From Gonatopus flavifemur (Eukaryota; Arthropoda; Insecta; Hymenoptera; Dryinidae), in the NCBI GenBank assembly GCA_018340375.1, contig JAFFJZ010000014.1:7874001-7938000 (forward strand): a DNA stretch of 64,000 nucleotides, in the 5' to 3' direction. This document shows, in pieces, positions 45,210 through 56,639 of this stretch (positions are counted from its first letter, which is position 1; each line of letters starts with the position of its first letter). The notes beneath the pieces were generated by a model, which saw only the letters and a list, made by a program, of their open reading frames with translations, ran no database searches and was not told the DNA's origin. The position numbers and the translations under genes were made by a program.

Positions 45210-47985
45210 GTCAAAGTTCTATACATGTAATTTATACAGAACTTCCCCAGCAAACACTGTGGTCAGTTTCTTTGAAAGACCATCATTGGCAGTGCCGGTG
45301 AAATGCTGGCATTGGTGAATATGTATTGGGCCTTCACAGGATGTGCAATGACATTCGATACATTGTTCTCCATCGAAGGGCCAATAATGGCATCACGTTG
45401 ATTTCTGATGGCAGGAAATTACCGCAGAATTGTAATGACCCGATATGATGCCAATAATGGCTCCCCGTATTATCGTACTGCCATCTGTTGCGATTCTTAT
45501 GAACTTTGTTGTTGTTGGTTTTATAACAATTGATCAAACCCATTCCATTGAATGAATATTCTATGAGAATTCTTCATTCGAGAATGAATTTCTATATTTT
45601 AAATTGAAAATAAAATCATACCTAATATCGTGTATCGAGTGAATCATTCAGGTTTTATTTTATTGGACTATATTGTGCGGTGATGTGAATAAACAAAGCG
45701 ATTAGGTTACGTGATTCACTATTCAATAACAACACATGAGAACATTTCATCAAACTTTGAGTAGTATAGACGTCTTGACCTGACAAAAAACTTGTTCGTG
45801 ATGAAGATATTCTTTCCAACATTTGATTCAGTGTAAAAGTAGGAATGAATCAGCGCGTGGCTTCAAGTACCGTATATTTATGATCAGGATATATTTTCAA
45901 TAATTTTTCATCCACTACAACGCTAATTAGTGCTCTACCGAGAACGAAGGACTGGCAGCAGCGCGTCAACGACTTTTGAACGTGATCATGAATGTGCAGC
46001 ATTGCCAGGAGCGGTAGAAGTTTGGATGGGTGACCGTGGACACAAAGAATTTCTCAGGATTCTTTCACGTTGGATTACAACGATATGTTTGAAGATAAGC
46101 AAATCATTGCGGATGAATACCATTCATCCAATAAATTTTTTTTTTCATTTTATAGTCTTCAATAAATTCATCGTTTTTGATTCTTGTTTAAAATAATATT
46201 GAATTCACAATGAATTCCTATCTTGACATTCATATTCAATCGGTGGATGAAGTTTCGGTGTTGGTTGAATGTTATGTGGCCGAATGCTGGCCGGTGGGAC
46301 ATATACGCGCTGGGCCATCAAAGGCTGCCAATGGAGGACTATCAAAGCTATTGCTGGCATTTATTGAAGACTCAGTACAGGGCCATCAGTGCGGTGTTCG
46401 CTGGGTCCATACATGGTACTTTGGTGTATTACTTGATGTCTTCAAGATATCTTGATATATTTTCAAATGGCTAGCAGACCTAAAGAAAGGCGTCAATTAT
46501 GATGACCGAATTGATTTGGTAGTCTCAAACATGTGATTGGTTTGTTATTATCAATATTTTGTAACTATCACCAGAAGTTGGTGATCATAACAAAGATTTC
46601 ATTCCAACCCATGGAAAATCATTGTTCATGATTGTTCATGAGTTTTCTAAGCATTTGAATTCAGCATAAATAAAAGGGTCATATCATTGAATTGGCGACA
46701 CAGTTCTTCGTTCTAATCCTTCCTTGTCTGCGCCTCAATGAGTTTTTTATGGCAGGGGCTATTTGCTCACGTGCAGCTGCTCCAATACAGTAATAAAATT
46801 ATTGCTGAAAGGACGAATGAAACAATTCGGGCTTTCCCGAATCTACGGTTACTTGGAACATTGAAGAAATCTAATGGTCACTTCAATTCGTTCACGGTTG
46901 GGATTGGAAGATTCCCCTTCTTTCTTCGCTACGATACGTGCGTCGGTGAAACAAGTGGAAATGTTCCTCTTCCTCCGCGAGTCGTTTGCTATGTTGAAGA
47001 TGAACCAGGGTTTACCATACGGTGTAGGTAACGAAACTCTGTTTTACCCACGTGTGCGCTCATGCAGTGAAAATGATTGTTGGGCCTAATGCCGCAATAC
47101 ATTGGGATGCAGGTGTTTGTTTCCTGTCATGAGAAATAATAATGATGATACCTGGTATATGAATGTATTTCAGGATGCATATTCTTAGGGGCACGAAAAA
47201 ATTCGAAAAAATGATGTGTACGTTACAAAAATCACATTTTCATTCATTCTCAATCATCTCAACAGTGAGTTCAGATGTAATTCTGGAAAAAATTCACACA
47301 CCTTTTCAACTGAATGCTCTTTTTAGGAAAATTTTGAAAAATTCAATTTATCTCAAAGGACCCGGTGTTTGATTTTCTTGAAGAGGATATACATATATAT
47401 ATCGCAGCTGCATTCTGAACGAACATTTTCCATTTTCATTGAAATTGAAAGGGTCTCCAAAATCGTGGAACTTACTATCAACGTTTTGGTGAAGTGATTC
47501 GCGTCATCGCACGATTGCGCGCGGAGCTGGAATTTTAAACTGCGAGGGAATTATACCATTTCTCGCTCGATTTTGGATGATCATTTTTCAATTGCTTCTT
47601 ACTAATTCATTGTTGCGTATCGTATTATTTCAGGGAATATCAATTAAGTCACCAACGATCAAATACACTGTCTGTAAAACTGTTGGAGTCGAAACTTCTT
47701 CATTCTTGATTTCACATGATTTGAGGTCTTCTTGGACATAATATTTCCATATCCCAGCGAAGCCTGTCGTCCGAGTGAAGCGAGAACCGAGGGGAACATA
47801 CGGGAATGTGGTACTTTGCATCCGCAAAACAGTGCGCAAACTGGGTACTTTGCACATTGTTTTGCGTGCGCAAAGTGCCACCTCCCCGCACGGTCGAGAG
47901 CGTGCGGAAATGTTACTTAATCTCACTCAATCTCACATAATATGTGTAATTTGCGCGTGAAATCGGTGATACCCTCACTGCAGCG
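45210..47985. other. No recognisable gene
   Basis: If the Oatp exon is live this is intron or flanking sequence. Overlapping open frames at 45930-46196, 46210-46474 and 46738-47089 show no conserved motif I recognise, and no second Oatp exon was seen. Confidence 0.45.
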
Positions 47986-47989
47986 GAGC

Positions 47990-48292
47990 CAGTCACCTGC
48001 TTTGCGCACTTGTTGCACAATGTACTATTGCACCGATCGGAGATGCGTAGTGAAACGAGGATGTTCCTTTCACAGTTTTCCACTTTCCCTGACTTGATTT
48101 TGGATAGCCCGCCGCAACTTTATAGTCGCCCTGAGAACGAAAACATACATTACGATTCCTCAGTTTCGATGTACCACCGACACTATCACAAGTTCCTTTC
48201 CCATCTGCAGCAGCGGAAAAGTTCCATTCGGCTGCGATGTGATCCGACACCGATGACGACGGGCAAAGGATGCGACTAAGGTCAGTTATCAA
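47990..48292 (-). pseudogene. Second relic of the unnamed transposase family
   Basis: The minus-strand frame includes AAEWNFSAAADGKGTCDSVGGT, split here as EWNFSAAADGKG and TCDSVGGTSK. It is the counterpart of the EWHF-AT-HGKG-CD-GGT box of the family and of FYATAHDKGVSDDF at about 14330. Only this box and its surroundings are recognisable; the rest is diverged or absent. It shows that the family is dispersed, as expected of a transposon. Confidence 0.5.
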
Positions 48293-48302
48293 TTGGGATC
48301 AA

Positions 48303-48517
48303 GATTGTATTCAGCTCATTTCAGTTGTAGTTTCGCGCAATTTATGTGTCGATACGACCAAAATCAGTTTGTTTAGATCACTATCGATTTGTATCCAGCT
48401 AATTTCAGTTGTTATGACGTGCGGTTTGTATGTCGATGCGACCAACGTCAGTTTGTTCAGATCACTATCGATTCGTTTCCGGCTGATTTCAGTTTGTAGT
48501 ACGAGCGATTTGTTCGG
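48303..48517 (+). repeat. 84-bp tandem repeat, 2.5 copies
   Basis: Units 48303-48386 and 48387-48470 are each 84 bp, with a partial third to about 48517. Shared segments: ATTTCAGTTGT, TGTCGAT(A/G)CGACCAA, GTCAGTTTGTT(C/T)AGATCACTATCG. Confidence 0.9.
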
Positions 48518-48519
48518 AT

Positions 48520-49550
48520 ATTTTCGAATTTTCATTGCTGATTTGTGTTTGATATTCAAATAATTTCAATCCATTCGTGAATCACCATGAGCCCGCCAGA
48601 GGAAAAGCTCTGCTGGAATCCATTCGGAACCTGCAGTGGCCTTGAATTTTCATCTACCAGTATTTTTTCTCACGCTTTTACCTTTCAAATCGCTAAGTGA
48701 TGCTTCTTTACGTTATTGACGTAGCACTTTTCAGCTCCCTAGGCTAGTGTTGCAATATCTTCATAATTTCATAGGTAATGAAAAAGATTTGAGAAGTTCA
48801 TCGGAATAAAATCAACAGGACTTCGAATTGATACCTGATGATGCAGTAGTTTGCATCAAGTGCAGCATCAAAATGAGCAGAATCGAACCATAACAAGCTC
48901 TCGAACTGCACTCAGAATTGAGTTCTTCGGACAGCGATGATGAAACGAGAGAATGAGTAGAACAGAGTTTATGTAAAAAAAATGAATACCGCACTCACTG
49001 CGTCGGATGAAAGCGAAATTGACGATAGGAAGTATATAGATTCATTACATTTTCGATTCCGTCAAAAAACTCATATGTTGGAGACTGAGGACAGGATACT
49101 GCAATCCTAGAAGGGAATCGCGGTGAAGTATTTGGGAAGAGTAGGAGAAGGAACGAACTCAATGGTGTTTCAATTAATAACGTCTATTGAGTTCGTTCAT
49201 ATAAATCACATACCGTCACAAATCATATAACACTGAATCAACAATAAATTTGAATATCGAAACGAGGGAACGCGAGGGCGGGATAGAGGTGAAACAGAAG
49301 CAAGAGCGCGATGAAGCGTGGCTTACTCGAGTCCCCACAAAAATCGAACAGAACGTGGTCATTGATGATGAAGTACGTCGAGAAACGAGTGCGGGCGGGG
49401 GCCCTTCTTCTCCTCTAGAGAACCTTCCGGAGGATTCTATTGAGGAAGAAGGGGTTCCGGCAAGGTGAGGGAACCCCTCGGCCGCCTATGAACTACTCGA
49501 TCCACCCAAGAGCGGAAGACGAGAACCCAACGTATTAAAGAACCAAAACA
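48520..49550. other. No gene assigned; may include the 3' LTR of the BEL/Pao element
   Basis: On the minus strand the element's interior ends with a purine-rich GGCGGGCGGAA, followed at 49550 by TGTTTTGG, a plausible LTR start. I cannot place the other LTR end, and no matching LTR is seen near 59.4-59.8 kb. A perfect 13-bp stem GAACGAACTCAAT / ATTGAGTTCGTTC lies at about 49151-49200. An Arg/Glu-rich 72-codon frame (49250-49468) is unassigned. Confidence 0.35.
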
Positions 49551-52290
49551 TTCCGCCCGCCTCCGTTGGGAGACGGAATGGTACAAATTTCATTTTGAAG
49601 GAGAGTCCTGCTCGCCATAAGCGGGTGATACAGAATCAGAGCGTGGCAACGGTGAGACACTTGGACGAAAAATGGGACGTATGAGATTTGTGGCTGCGGT
49701 GCGTAACAACTCGAACTTGACCGTTTGAATCGGGATGAGTTTTGACGATGCGACCTAGGGCCCCCTTGGAATGAGGGTAGCGCTCATCTTGGATGAGTAC
49801 AAGTGGACCAACGTGTAAGTTCCCCTGCGGTATTTGCCATTTGGATCTCTGCGGTAGATGGTGCAGGTATTCACGAGACCAACGAGTCCAAAAATGCTGA
49901 TGAATTCGTTGTAGGAGTTGCCAACAAGAAAGGTGATAACCAGAGATGATCCAGTTAGGGAATGCTCTGGGAATAGTACTGAGAGATTGTCAGGATTAGG
50001 GATGAGGGCAGAGTGGTCTTGAATCTGAACAAGTTCCAATTTCAGCGAGTACAGTGTGAGTGAGCGAGTTCTTCGAAAGTGAGACGTTGCTGACCGATCA
50101 CTTTGAGTAGATGTCCCTTGACCAATCGGATGTCGACGTTCCACAAACCCCCGAAATGAGGTGGTATGAAACTCCATCTGACCCCGTCCTGTGCCAAAAG
50201 TTGAAAAATTTTGGAATAGAAAGGAGGAGATAATCAGAATAGTGATCTCAGCTCGGAATCCACACCTCAAAAAGTTGTACTGTTGTCGGAAAACAGTTCG
50301 GAAAAGAGTCCCCCATGTCCACAAAACCGTCGAGATGCGACGACGAAGGCCTGGGAGGAAACATCACTGACGACTTCAAGGTGTACGGCTTCGGTGGAAA
50401 AACAGGCGGAGGGACAGATAATTCCTTTCTAAGTTTCCTGAACCCTTCCCCCACTGACTGATAACAACATGGGACCGGCATAATCTGAGCTAGTACGGGA
50501 GGAAGGTCGGGAAGGAAGAACATGCGGTGTTGGCCGGTCACTCATGACTTGTTATTCTAATCGTAGATGTTGTCTGAAACCGAGGACACACCTGCGAATA
50601 TGCGCTTTGACTATGGAGAGTACTGAGTGGACTTGATTTTGGGAGAATAGGAGGGTGGCACTCATTGAACGGGAGGTGAAGTTTCGCAGTCTCCCTTCAA
50701 CCCGTCATACGCCTTTCCTTTCGAAAAATGAGTTGAGTTTGCTCGGAGGGTTACTAGTAAGAAGGTCCGAATTTTCCTTGAGAGTCGATATTACAGTGGA
50801 GAACTTTCTTGATTGAATCATCCCAATTGAACGCGCTTCAGCGTCTCAAATCTCGTCCACAGAGATGAGTGAAGGCAGTGGTTGAGGTCATAAGCCTCTG
50901 TGAAGATTATAACATCTCATGCAGCGGACGATAACCCGCAGCAATTTATGGAGAGAGGAAAATCGGGAGAGAATTTCGAAGGAATCGTAGGACGTTTGTA
51001 CGCGTATAACCGCTTGAGGTCGACAATTCAATTTGTGGTGGTCAAGAATTATTGGGTTCCTCCAACCAAGTTGGACCACACCATCAGAGAGGGGTGTTTC
51101 TCAATTCCGCAAGAGATTTTCCCTGGGTGGCTAGACCCGCAGGATTCTCCTTTGTGCGCGCATAAAGCCAGTGTGGATTTTTGATGGAAGTCTGAATGTA
51201 TGAGACCCTGTTGGCAAGAAACGCTGTCCAACTGCTCGGGTGTAGATGAAACCGATGTAGCGCGACCTCGCTGTAGAGCCATGCGGAAATGAAGAAAGTG
51301 AGAGAAAGATTCGCTCTGCTGAACATGGAGAAAGCGCCGGAGTAACAACATAGTAGAGCGAAGCTTTGAACGTGGAATACTCACAGTTTTTTGTGGGGTA
51401 TTTGATCAGGGAATTTTAAGAATCTCTCCGAATGACCCTCTGCAGAGTGTGATCTGCGGAATGCACTCAGATTTGCCGAAACATCTCGACAATGTCGGTG
51501 GACAATACAAAGGACTCTACTTTGAAAATACTCCAAGCTCTTCATTTGAACCCGGGGTTGGAATTACGGGGCGATGAGGAATTAACCAAAAATCATAGGA
51601 TGTAATCTCGCCCTCAGGTATCATTCCAATATGACCTAAGGAAATATATTCGACCATGAAATTGTCACACTAGTCGGCTTTTTCTAAATTTCGGCACAGA
51701 CGTCGTTCCAGATAAGTGTAGGAGGTTGTGGCGATTTTCTTGGAGTTGCTCACGTTGTGTGACATATCGAGTTTTCGGAATAGACAGATGACGTGACGGC
51801 CCGATTCGTCCCGTCTGTGAGTTTCAGCGATGTGTTGCTCGCACTAGGCGTCGTCTGACCTTTGTAATTCCTTCCGAATGGGTATCTTCTCCACAGTCCA
51901 CAATCTCTTCATGATCTGCGGAAGATTGGCATCAGAAAAGCAATGTAGTGTAAGAAGAGAGGATGAGGGATTTCAGAGGGAGAGAAACCACATCGAGTGG
52001 GGCCAGATAAGATCCAGCCGAACGCAGGATTTCGCGCAGTGATATTTGTTCCTGGTATGGAACACAACCCATGAGGTGAAGTTTGTCCGTAGAGATCAGC
52101 CCCGGTGATCATTTGAACGCCCAATGGTCGACCGTGATCGGGATCCGCCAATGATATCCCGAGTAGGAACAAAAACGTATGATACTGATCTGCGAGTGAT
52201 CGTTCTGAAAGTATGGTTTGAGGCCGAATCCCATACCGAAATCCAGACTTCATCTGTAGATCAAAAGTTGGATGCATTATGAATTGAACG
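49551..52290 (-). pseudogene. BEL/Pao retrotransposon pol region, heavily decayed
   Basis: Minus strand, several frames. From 52290 downward: protease C-terminal part (LADPDHGRPLGVQMITGADL then NPAFGWILSGPT, about 52000-52150); RT N-terminal part (EQHIAETHRRDESGRHV, about 51780-51860; then VEYISLGHIGMIPEGE, about 51620-51665); one RT block (ESFVLSTDIVEMFRQ, about 51490-51530). The RT palm with the catalytic Asp pair is missing. RNase H-like/connector region follows (SIPRSKLRSTMLL, HPSSWTAFLANRVSYIQ, RTKENPAGLA, 51049-51384). Integrase core (VHLEVVSDVSS and FSDNSTTF, about 50280-50390), then LLKVIGQQRLTFEEL, and the C-terminal LVLIQDERYPHSKGALGRIV domain (about 49710-49830). Numerous stops and shifts. 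The matching gag is at 58547-59360. Confidence 0.8.
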
Positions 52291-52299
52291 TGGAGAATA

Positions 52300-52739
52300 A
52301 AGCCTAATAACAGATTCTTGACTGTTTTTGGGACCTTTGTGAGCCCTTAACAAGAGTTTCCTCCTTGAAAATATCCACTGGTGCTCCATTCGACTTGTTG
52401 AACGATTCATTCGAAGCAAAACTGCACCTCAAGTCGAAGATCAATGATATTTTCCTACATTTTCCGAATGCTTTGATCGCGAAATGTGAGTTTGGAGAAA
52501 GGGCAGCCAATTCCCGAGTGGAACAAGAAGTCAGTCAAAACTCAGTTAGGAGTCAATCAAAAGTACATCGAAGTCATTTCGTAGTCAGTGGAGTGACAAG
52601 GAAGTCAGTCAAAGTCATTCGAAGTAATCTTGCTGACACGTGAATGAGTGAATATAACGGTACGAAAGACTCGAGATGCGGTTTTTATTGGAGTTTGAGC
52701 GATTTTTTTCGGAATATTTCATCACGGGATTCGGAAATT
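52300..52739. other. No recognisable gene
   Basis: Open frame 52365-52643 (+) and its opposite 52304-52510 (-) are unassigned. From 52530 several AGTCAGTCAAA and AAGTCATTCGAAGT repeats lead into the satellite. Confidence 0.45.
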
Positions 52740-53035
52740 TTTGTTGATTTTGTACGGATTTTTGAGGAACTTGGTGAAAAATGTGTCGCAAGAGAGTTCG
52801 TCAGTAATCCATGAGAAGTCAACGATGAGGTACTTTTGAATGCCTTTTGACTGACTTTCAAGAAACTTTTGAGGAACTTTGTGGAATGCTACGTCCAGCG
52901 AGAGTCCATCAGTAGTCTGTGGGAAGTCAGTGATGGGAGAGTGGACTGACTTCCGAGGGATGTTTGAGGAACTTGGGGGAATATCACGTTTCGAGATAGT
53001 TCGTCAGTAATCCATGAAAGGTCAGGGATGAGGGT
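52740..53035 (+). repeat. About 105-bp satellite, left block
   Basis: Degenerate units with GAGGAACTT(G/T)GTGGAAT, GAGAGTTCGTCAGTAATCCA, GAGAAGTCA(A/G)CGATGAGG and GACTGACTTTC. The same unit makes up 55150-55875, so the array is split. Confidence 0.75.
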
Positions 53036-54200
53036 GCAATGGTTCAAAATGAATCATTGCATGATCTCATTGTGAAATACTGTGGGAATATACAAGGAGG
53101 ATAGATTTTGATTCCAAATATAAAGATGGATAGAATTTATACAGAATAGAGACGTCTGATAGAATTTCTATGGAATTCATATCGAATTTGTATATAATTT
53201 TCATATAATCCTCAGACATTTGCTTACTGGGATGTTTTCCTTCCAATTTCACATCCATAAAAAGATTTGATAGGATATAACATGTGAGTAAAGAATTATA
53301 AGGATTGTTCAAAATTATATTGAAGAAAATACACAAGCGAGGTTAGTAGACCTATCGAATTTCATGTCTCCATAAAATTCCAGGATTTTTATAATTATTC
53401 AACAGAATATATTAATACGAGTTCTCCCCAGTTAAAATGGAAGTATCGGATTGATCACTCCGTGATCAAAAGTACGGCTCGTGGCCTATTCCCATACTTG
53501 CAATGTATAGCTTTAGGCCAAATCCCATACTCTTGATCACCGAGTGATCAATCCTGTACTCTGCATTTTTACTGTGGCTCAATAGTTTTGAATTCGTCAG
53601 GAGAATCAGTCCTCGATCATCATATATCCTGGGATGGAATTAGGATACAATTCTTTGAGGTTGAAAATAGATGATTTCGACAGGTTTGCTAGCATGCGTT
53701 TAAACTGTGATTACAATGATTCATTCTGATCTTATATCGAGAAACATGACTGATGATACATGAAAACATAATATAAACAATCCAAAATATCATAAATCAT
53801 AATTTGTTAACAAATGAATCACGTTAAGGAAACGGTAAATCATATTGATTGTATCCGACGGCGAAGTAAAATCGATTATTATATTCGAACACTTATTTGA
53901 ACGAGATTCTGTATGAGAAAGACCTTCTAACTTGTTCATAATCCTAACCAAACACATAACTGTATGCTCATTCCACATATCTTCAATGGAAAAATGTATG
54001 TTCGATACAATATAGATGGTTAGAGATCCTCAAAGTTGTAGAAGAACAAAAATCGCGATGGGGTCGTGCTACTCATTTCCAGTGTTTCTTTTAAATCAAA
54101 CATTCATATAATTGTCATTCAACTATCGAAAATTATTATGAAAACACTTGTGAAGATGTTGTAAACAATCGGTAATAGTTTGTATGTATATATAAAATGC
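53036..54200. other. No recognisable gene; contains one MITE
   Basis: AT-rich, no frame of note. A small hairpin element lies at 53428-53577. Confidence 0.5.
53428..53577. mobile_element. 150-bp hairpin MITE
   Basis: Ends CCAGTTAAAATGGAAGTA and TACTCTGCATTTTTACTGTGG. The arms pair over about 60 bp, including GGATTGATCACTCCGTGATC against GATCACCGAGTGATCAATCC. No coding capacity. Confidence 0.7.
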
Positions 54201-54239
54201 GATTAAGAGAGAGAGAGAGACCTAGTCATAGGTCATTGG

Positions 54240-54475
54240 GTAATAGCGGTCAGAATGAGTGCAAGCGAGAAGACTGAGTGTAGAGAAGGAGAGAGATGTG
54301 ATCCGCGGAAGAAGGGAAAGCTCCTCGCGGGTATATAAAATGGATCGCGAGCCTCAGTTGACCACTTCGCTCCGTCAGCAGTCAGACGTTCTTCCTGACT
54401 CTCGAGCATTAGAAGCCCTGCTCAGGCTCGATGCTGACGTCATAAGTCCTGGAGACTGAATTGATGCAAACCAAT
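54240..54475 (+). promoter_or_regulatory. TATA-containing promoter-like region
   Basis: TATATAAAA at 54332-54340, followed 22 bp after its first base by TCAGTT (54354-54359), an initiator-like motif, and a palindromic TGACGTCA (54433-54440, CRE type). The tract is purine-rich upstream (GAGAGAGAGAGAG, 54210-54222). The TATA-to-initiator distance is shorter than the usual 30 bp. It may be a promoter of the unit at 54474 or of a retroelement LTR. Confidence 0.4.
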
Positions 54476-54890
54476 GAAAAAAAATTCATTCAACTATTTT
54501 TTCTCTCTCTCTTTCATCACTTATCTCCATTCCATGTTATACTCGAACTGTTTTTCTCATGATTTTTCATTTAATCCTAATATTTGGCTAGAATCTGGTT
54601 ACGCGGGTGCGGCAATTCCGCCAATCCTTCATGGCCGATTCAGCCTGAATATGAGACGTGAATTGTTGAAATCAGAATTGATAGATTGGTTACGCGAATG
54701 TAGCAATTGCACCGATTCTCCATGGCCGTCTAAAAATGTTAGTCATCAGATTGGAAATCAAGAACCATTCAGTTCAGTTTTGGTTACGCGGGTGCGGCAA
54801 TTGCACCAATCTTTCATGGCCAAGCTGAATGAGATGAATTGGATTATTCATAGTCATATTCAAGAGGAAGAACAGTTTGATTCAAATTAA
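54474..54890 (+). CDS. Hypothetical 138-residue frame, probably not protein-coding
   Basis: ATG at 54474 about 115 bp downstream of the promoter-like motif, with a hydrophobic N terminus (FNYFFSLSFITYL). The frame contains three copies of a 42-nt unit (54595-54636, 54685-54727, 54779-54821) starting GGTTACGCG and ending CATGGCC. Each copy is read in a different reading frame, giving GYAGAAIPP, WLRECSNCT and VTRVRQLHQ. Conservation is therefore at the nucleotide level, which argues for a structural RNA or DNA repeat rather than selection on the protein. No family recognised. Confidence 0.3.
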   Translation: MKKNSFNYFFSLSFITYLHSMLYSNCFSHDFSFNPNIWLESGYAGAAIPPILHGRFSLNMRRELLKSELIDWLRECSNCTDSPWPSKNVSHQIGNQEPFSSVLVTRVRQLHQSFMAKLNEMNWIIHSHIQEEEQFDSN

Positions 54891-55149
54891 GAGTTGAAAG
54901 ACCCTTGTCAATTATTTTGGAATTGTTATTGAGCAATTTGATAATCACATTCCATTGTAAATGACTTTATTAATCATGGATATTCAATTCGTTCAAAAGA
55001 AGGGCCGAGATTTGATTGATTTTGTTCCTTGAACGCTCTGCCTTCTCGTGTCATCCCAATATTCTTCAATTCATTTATTGATAACGTCGAATTCTGTTAT
55101 TCCTTTATTTCATTCCATTGAATCCAACTTAGGAGGTTGTAAACTTTAG

Positions 55150-55875
55150 ATTGAAACGTTTCAAGGGACTTCTGAGTGACTTTTAGCTGACCTTAGAAGG
55201 CATTTTTAGGAACTTTGTGGAATACCACGTCCTACGAGAGTGCGTCAGTGATCAGTGGGAAGTCAGCGATGAGGGAGTCTTGACTGACTTTGGGCGAACT
55301 CCTTGGAGACTCTTGAGGAACTCTGCCGGAGAATGTGTCGCACGAGAGTTCGTCAGTAATCCGTGAGAAGTCAGCGATGAAAGACTTTTGGATGAATTTC
55401 TAGTGACTTTTGACGTATTTTGCAGAAAAAAGTATCTCGGAAGTGCGTGAGGAACTCGTGGGAAGTTAGCGGAGAGGGGTCTTTGGCTGACTTCCTAGGG
55501 ATTTCTGACAAACTTCGCGGAGAACTATGAAATCATGAGGTCCCTCAGAACCCCGCAAGGAATCCGTGGCAAGGAATCGAGGCGCGTTTCGCTGCCACCT
55601 TAGAGACTTCCGAAGAAATTTGCGGAAAATTATGTCCCACAAAAGTCCGTGAGTGATTCATAGAAAGTCAACGAGGAGGGGCTTTCAGCTGACTGGTCCA
55701 AGACTTCTGGAGGACTTTGTGAAGAATTGGGTCCTCACAAGTTCGTGAGAAATCCGCGGGAAGTCAGCGATGGAGATTTCTTGACCGACCTATGGCTGCC
55801 TTTCAGGGGACTTTTGAGGGACTGAGGGAGATAATGCGCCCCTCGAGAATTCGTTGGTGATGCGTGAAGAGTCAG
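55150..55875 (+). repeat. About 105-bp satellite, right block
   Basis: Six to seven degenerate units with GTCAGTAATCCGTGAGAAGTC, GAGAGT(G/T)CGTCAG, GGGAAGTCAGCGATG and TGACTGACTTT. Continuation of 52740-53035; the 2.1 kb between them (53036-55150) is a later insertion or an unrelated spacer. Confidence 0.75.
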
Positions 55876-56097
55876 CGATATTGTGCTGAACATGTGCGGA
55901 AATTTCCAGTGTTTTCAAAAAATCATTGTAAGAAAATCGAAACAACATAGATCTTACAGACAGAGGAAAATTGCGTACAATATATTAAAGGTATCCAACA
56001 AAAATTTTTTTTGCAAGATAGAATTTGTACTGTCTAGCATGAAGCTGGAAATAGCTTTTCAACAAAGATTTTTCGGTCACTCTTTTGAATCATTGTG

Positions 56098-56375
56098 AAA
56101 AGTAGCAGATAGCAAAAGTTCCAAAAATTAGATCTCATTGAATTCTTCCGTGACCACAAAACGAACTACCGGAATGTCAGCAGAATAGAGTCCTTGGAGA
56201 ATTCAAATCGCCTCTTGTCATACTGTATATTGTACTGTATATAGTATGACAAAAGGCGATTCGAATTCTCCAAGAACTCCATTCCACTGACATTTCAGTG
56301 ATTCATTTTGTGGTTCCAGAAGGATTCAATGGGATCTAGTTTTTGGAACTTTTGCTATCTGTGTGAAGAGATGTC
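56098..56375. repeat. 280-bp near-perfect palindrome
   Basis: Arms 56098-56236 and 56239-56375 pair along their whole length: AGATAGCAAAAGTTCC, AGATCTCATTGAATTC, CTTGGAGAATTCAAATCGCC and TGTCATACTGTATA have complements in order on the right. The loop is only a few bases near 56236. It is either a MITE or an inverted duplication; a transcript would form a long hairpin. Confidence 0.85.
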
Positions 56376-56639
56376 AAATATTTATCATGCAACAAAAAGA
56401 TACCTTCAAGATATCAAATTGGAGACATTTTCTAGTACTGTACCAGACATTTCTCAGAATTCTGTGGAATACTATATCCATCGAAATCATTCGAAAGAAT
56501 TCTTCAAGAATATTTGGTTCGTTGTGGTATCATTAAGGTATTCTATATTCTTCAAAACTGTACAGTACTACAGTAATTTAATTCTAATTTTATGATGAAG
56601 CGAAATTATTGCTTTCCAAAGAAATATATATACGAGTCT

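Noticed and set aside
46210..46474. Frames with Trp- and Tyr-rich sequence that looked like a membrane-protein exon
   Set aside because: No splice signals with matching phase to the Oatp exon and no recognised Oatp motif.
54474..54890. Secreted protein with signal peptide
   Set aside because: The hydrophobic start is suggestive, but the internal 42-nt units are read in three different frames, which argues against protein conservation.
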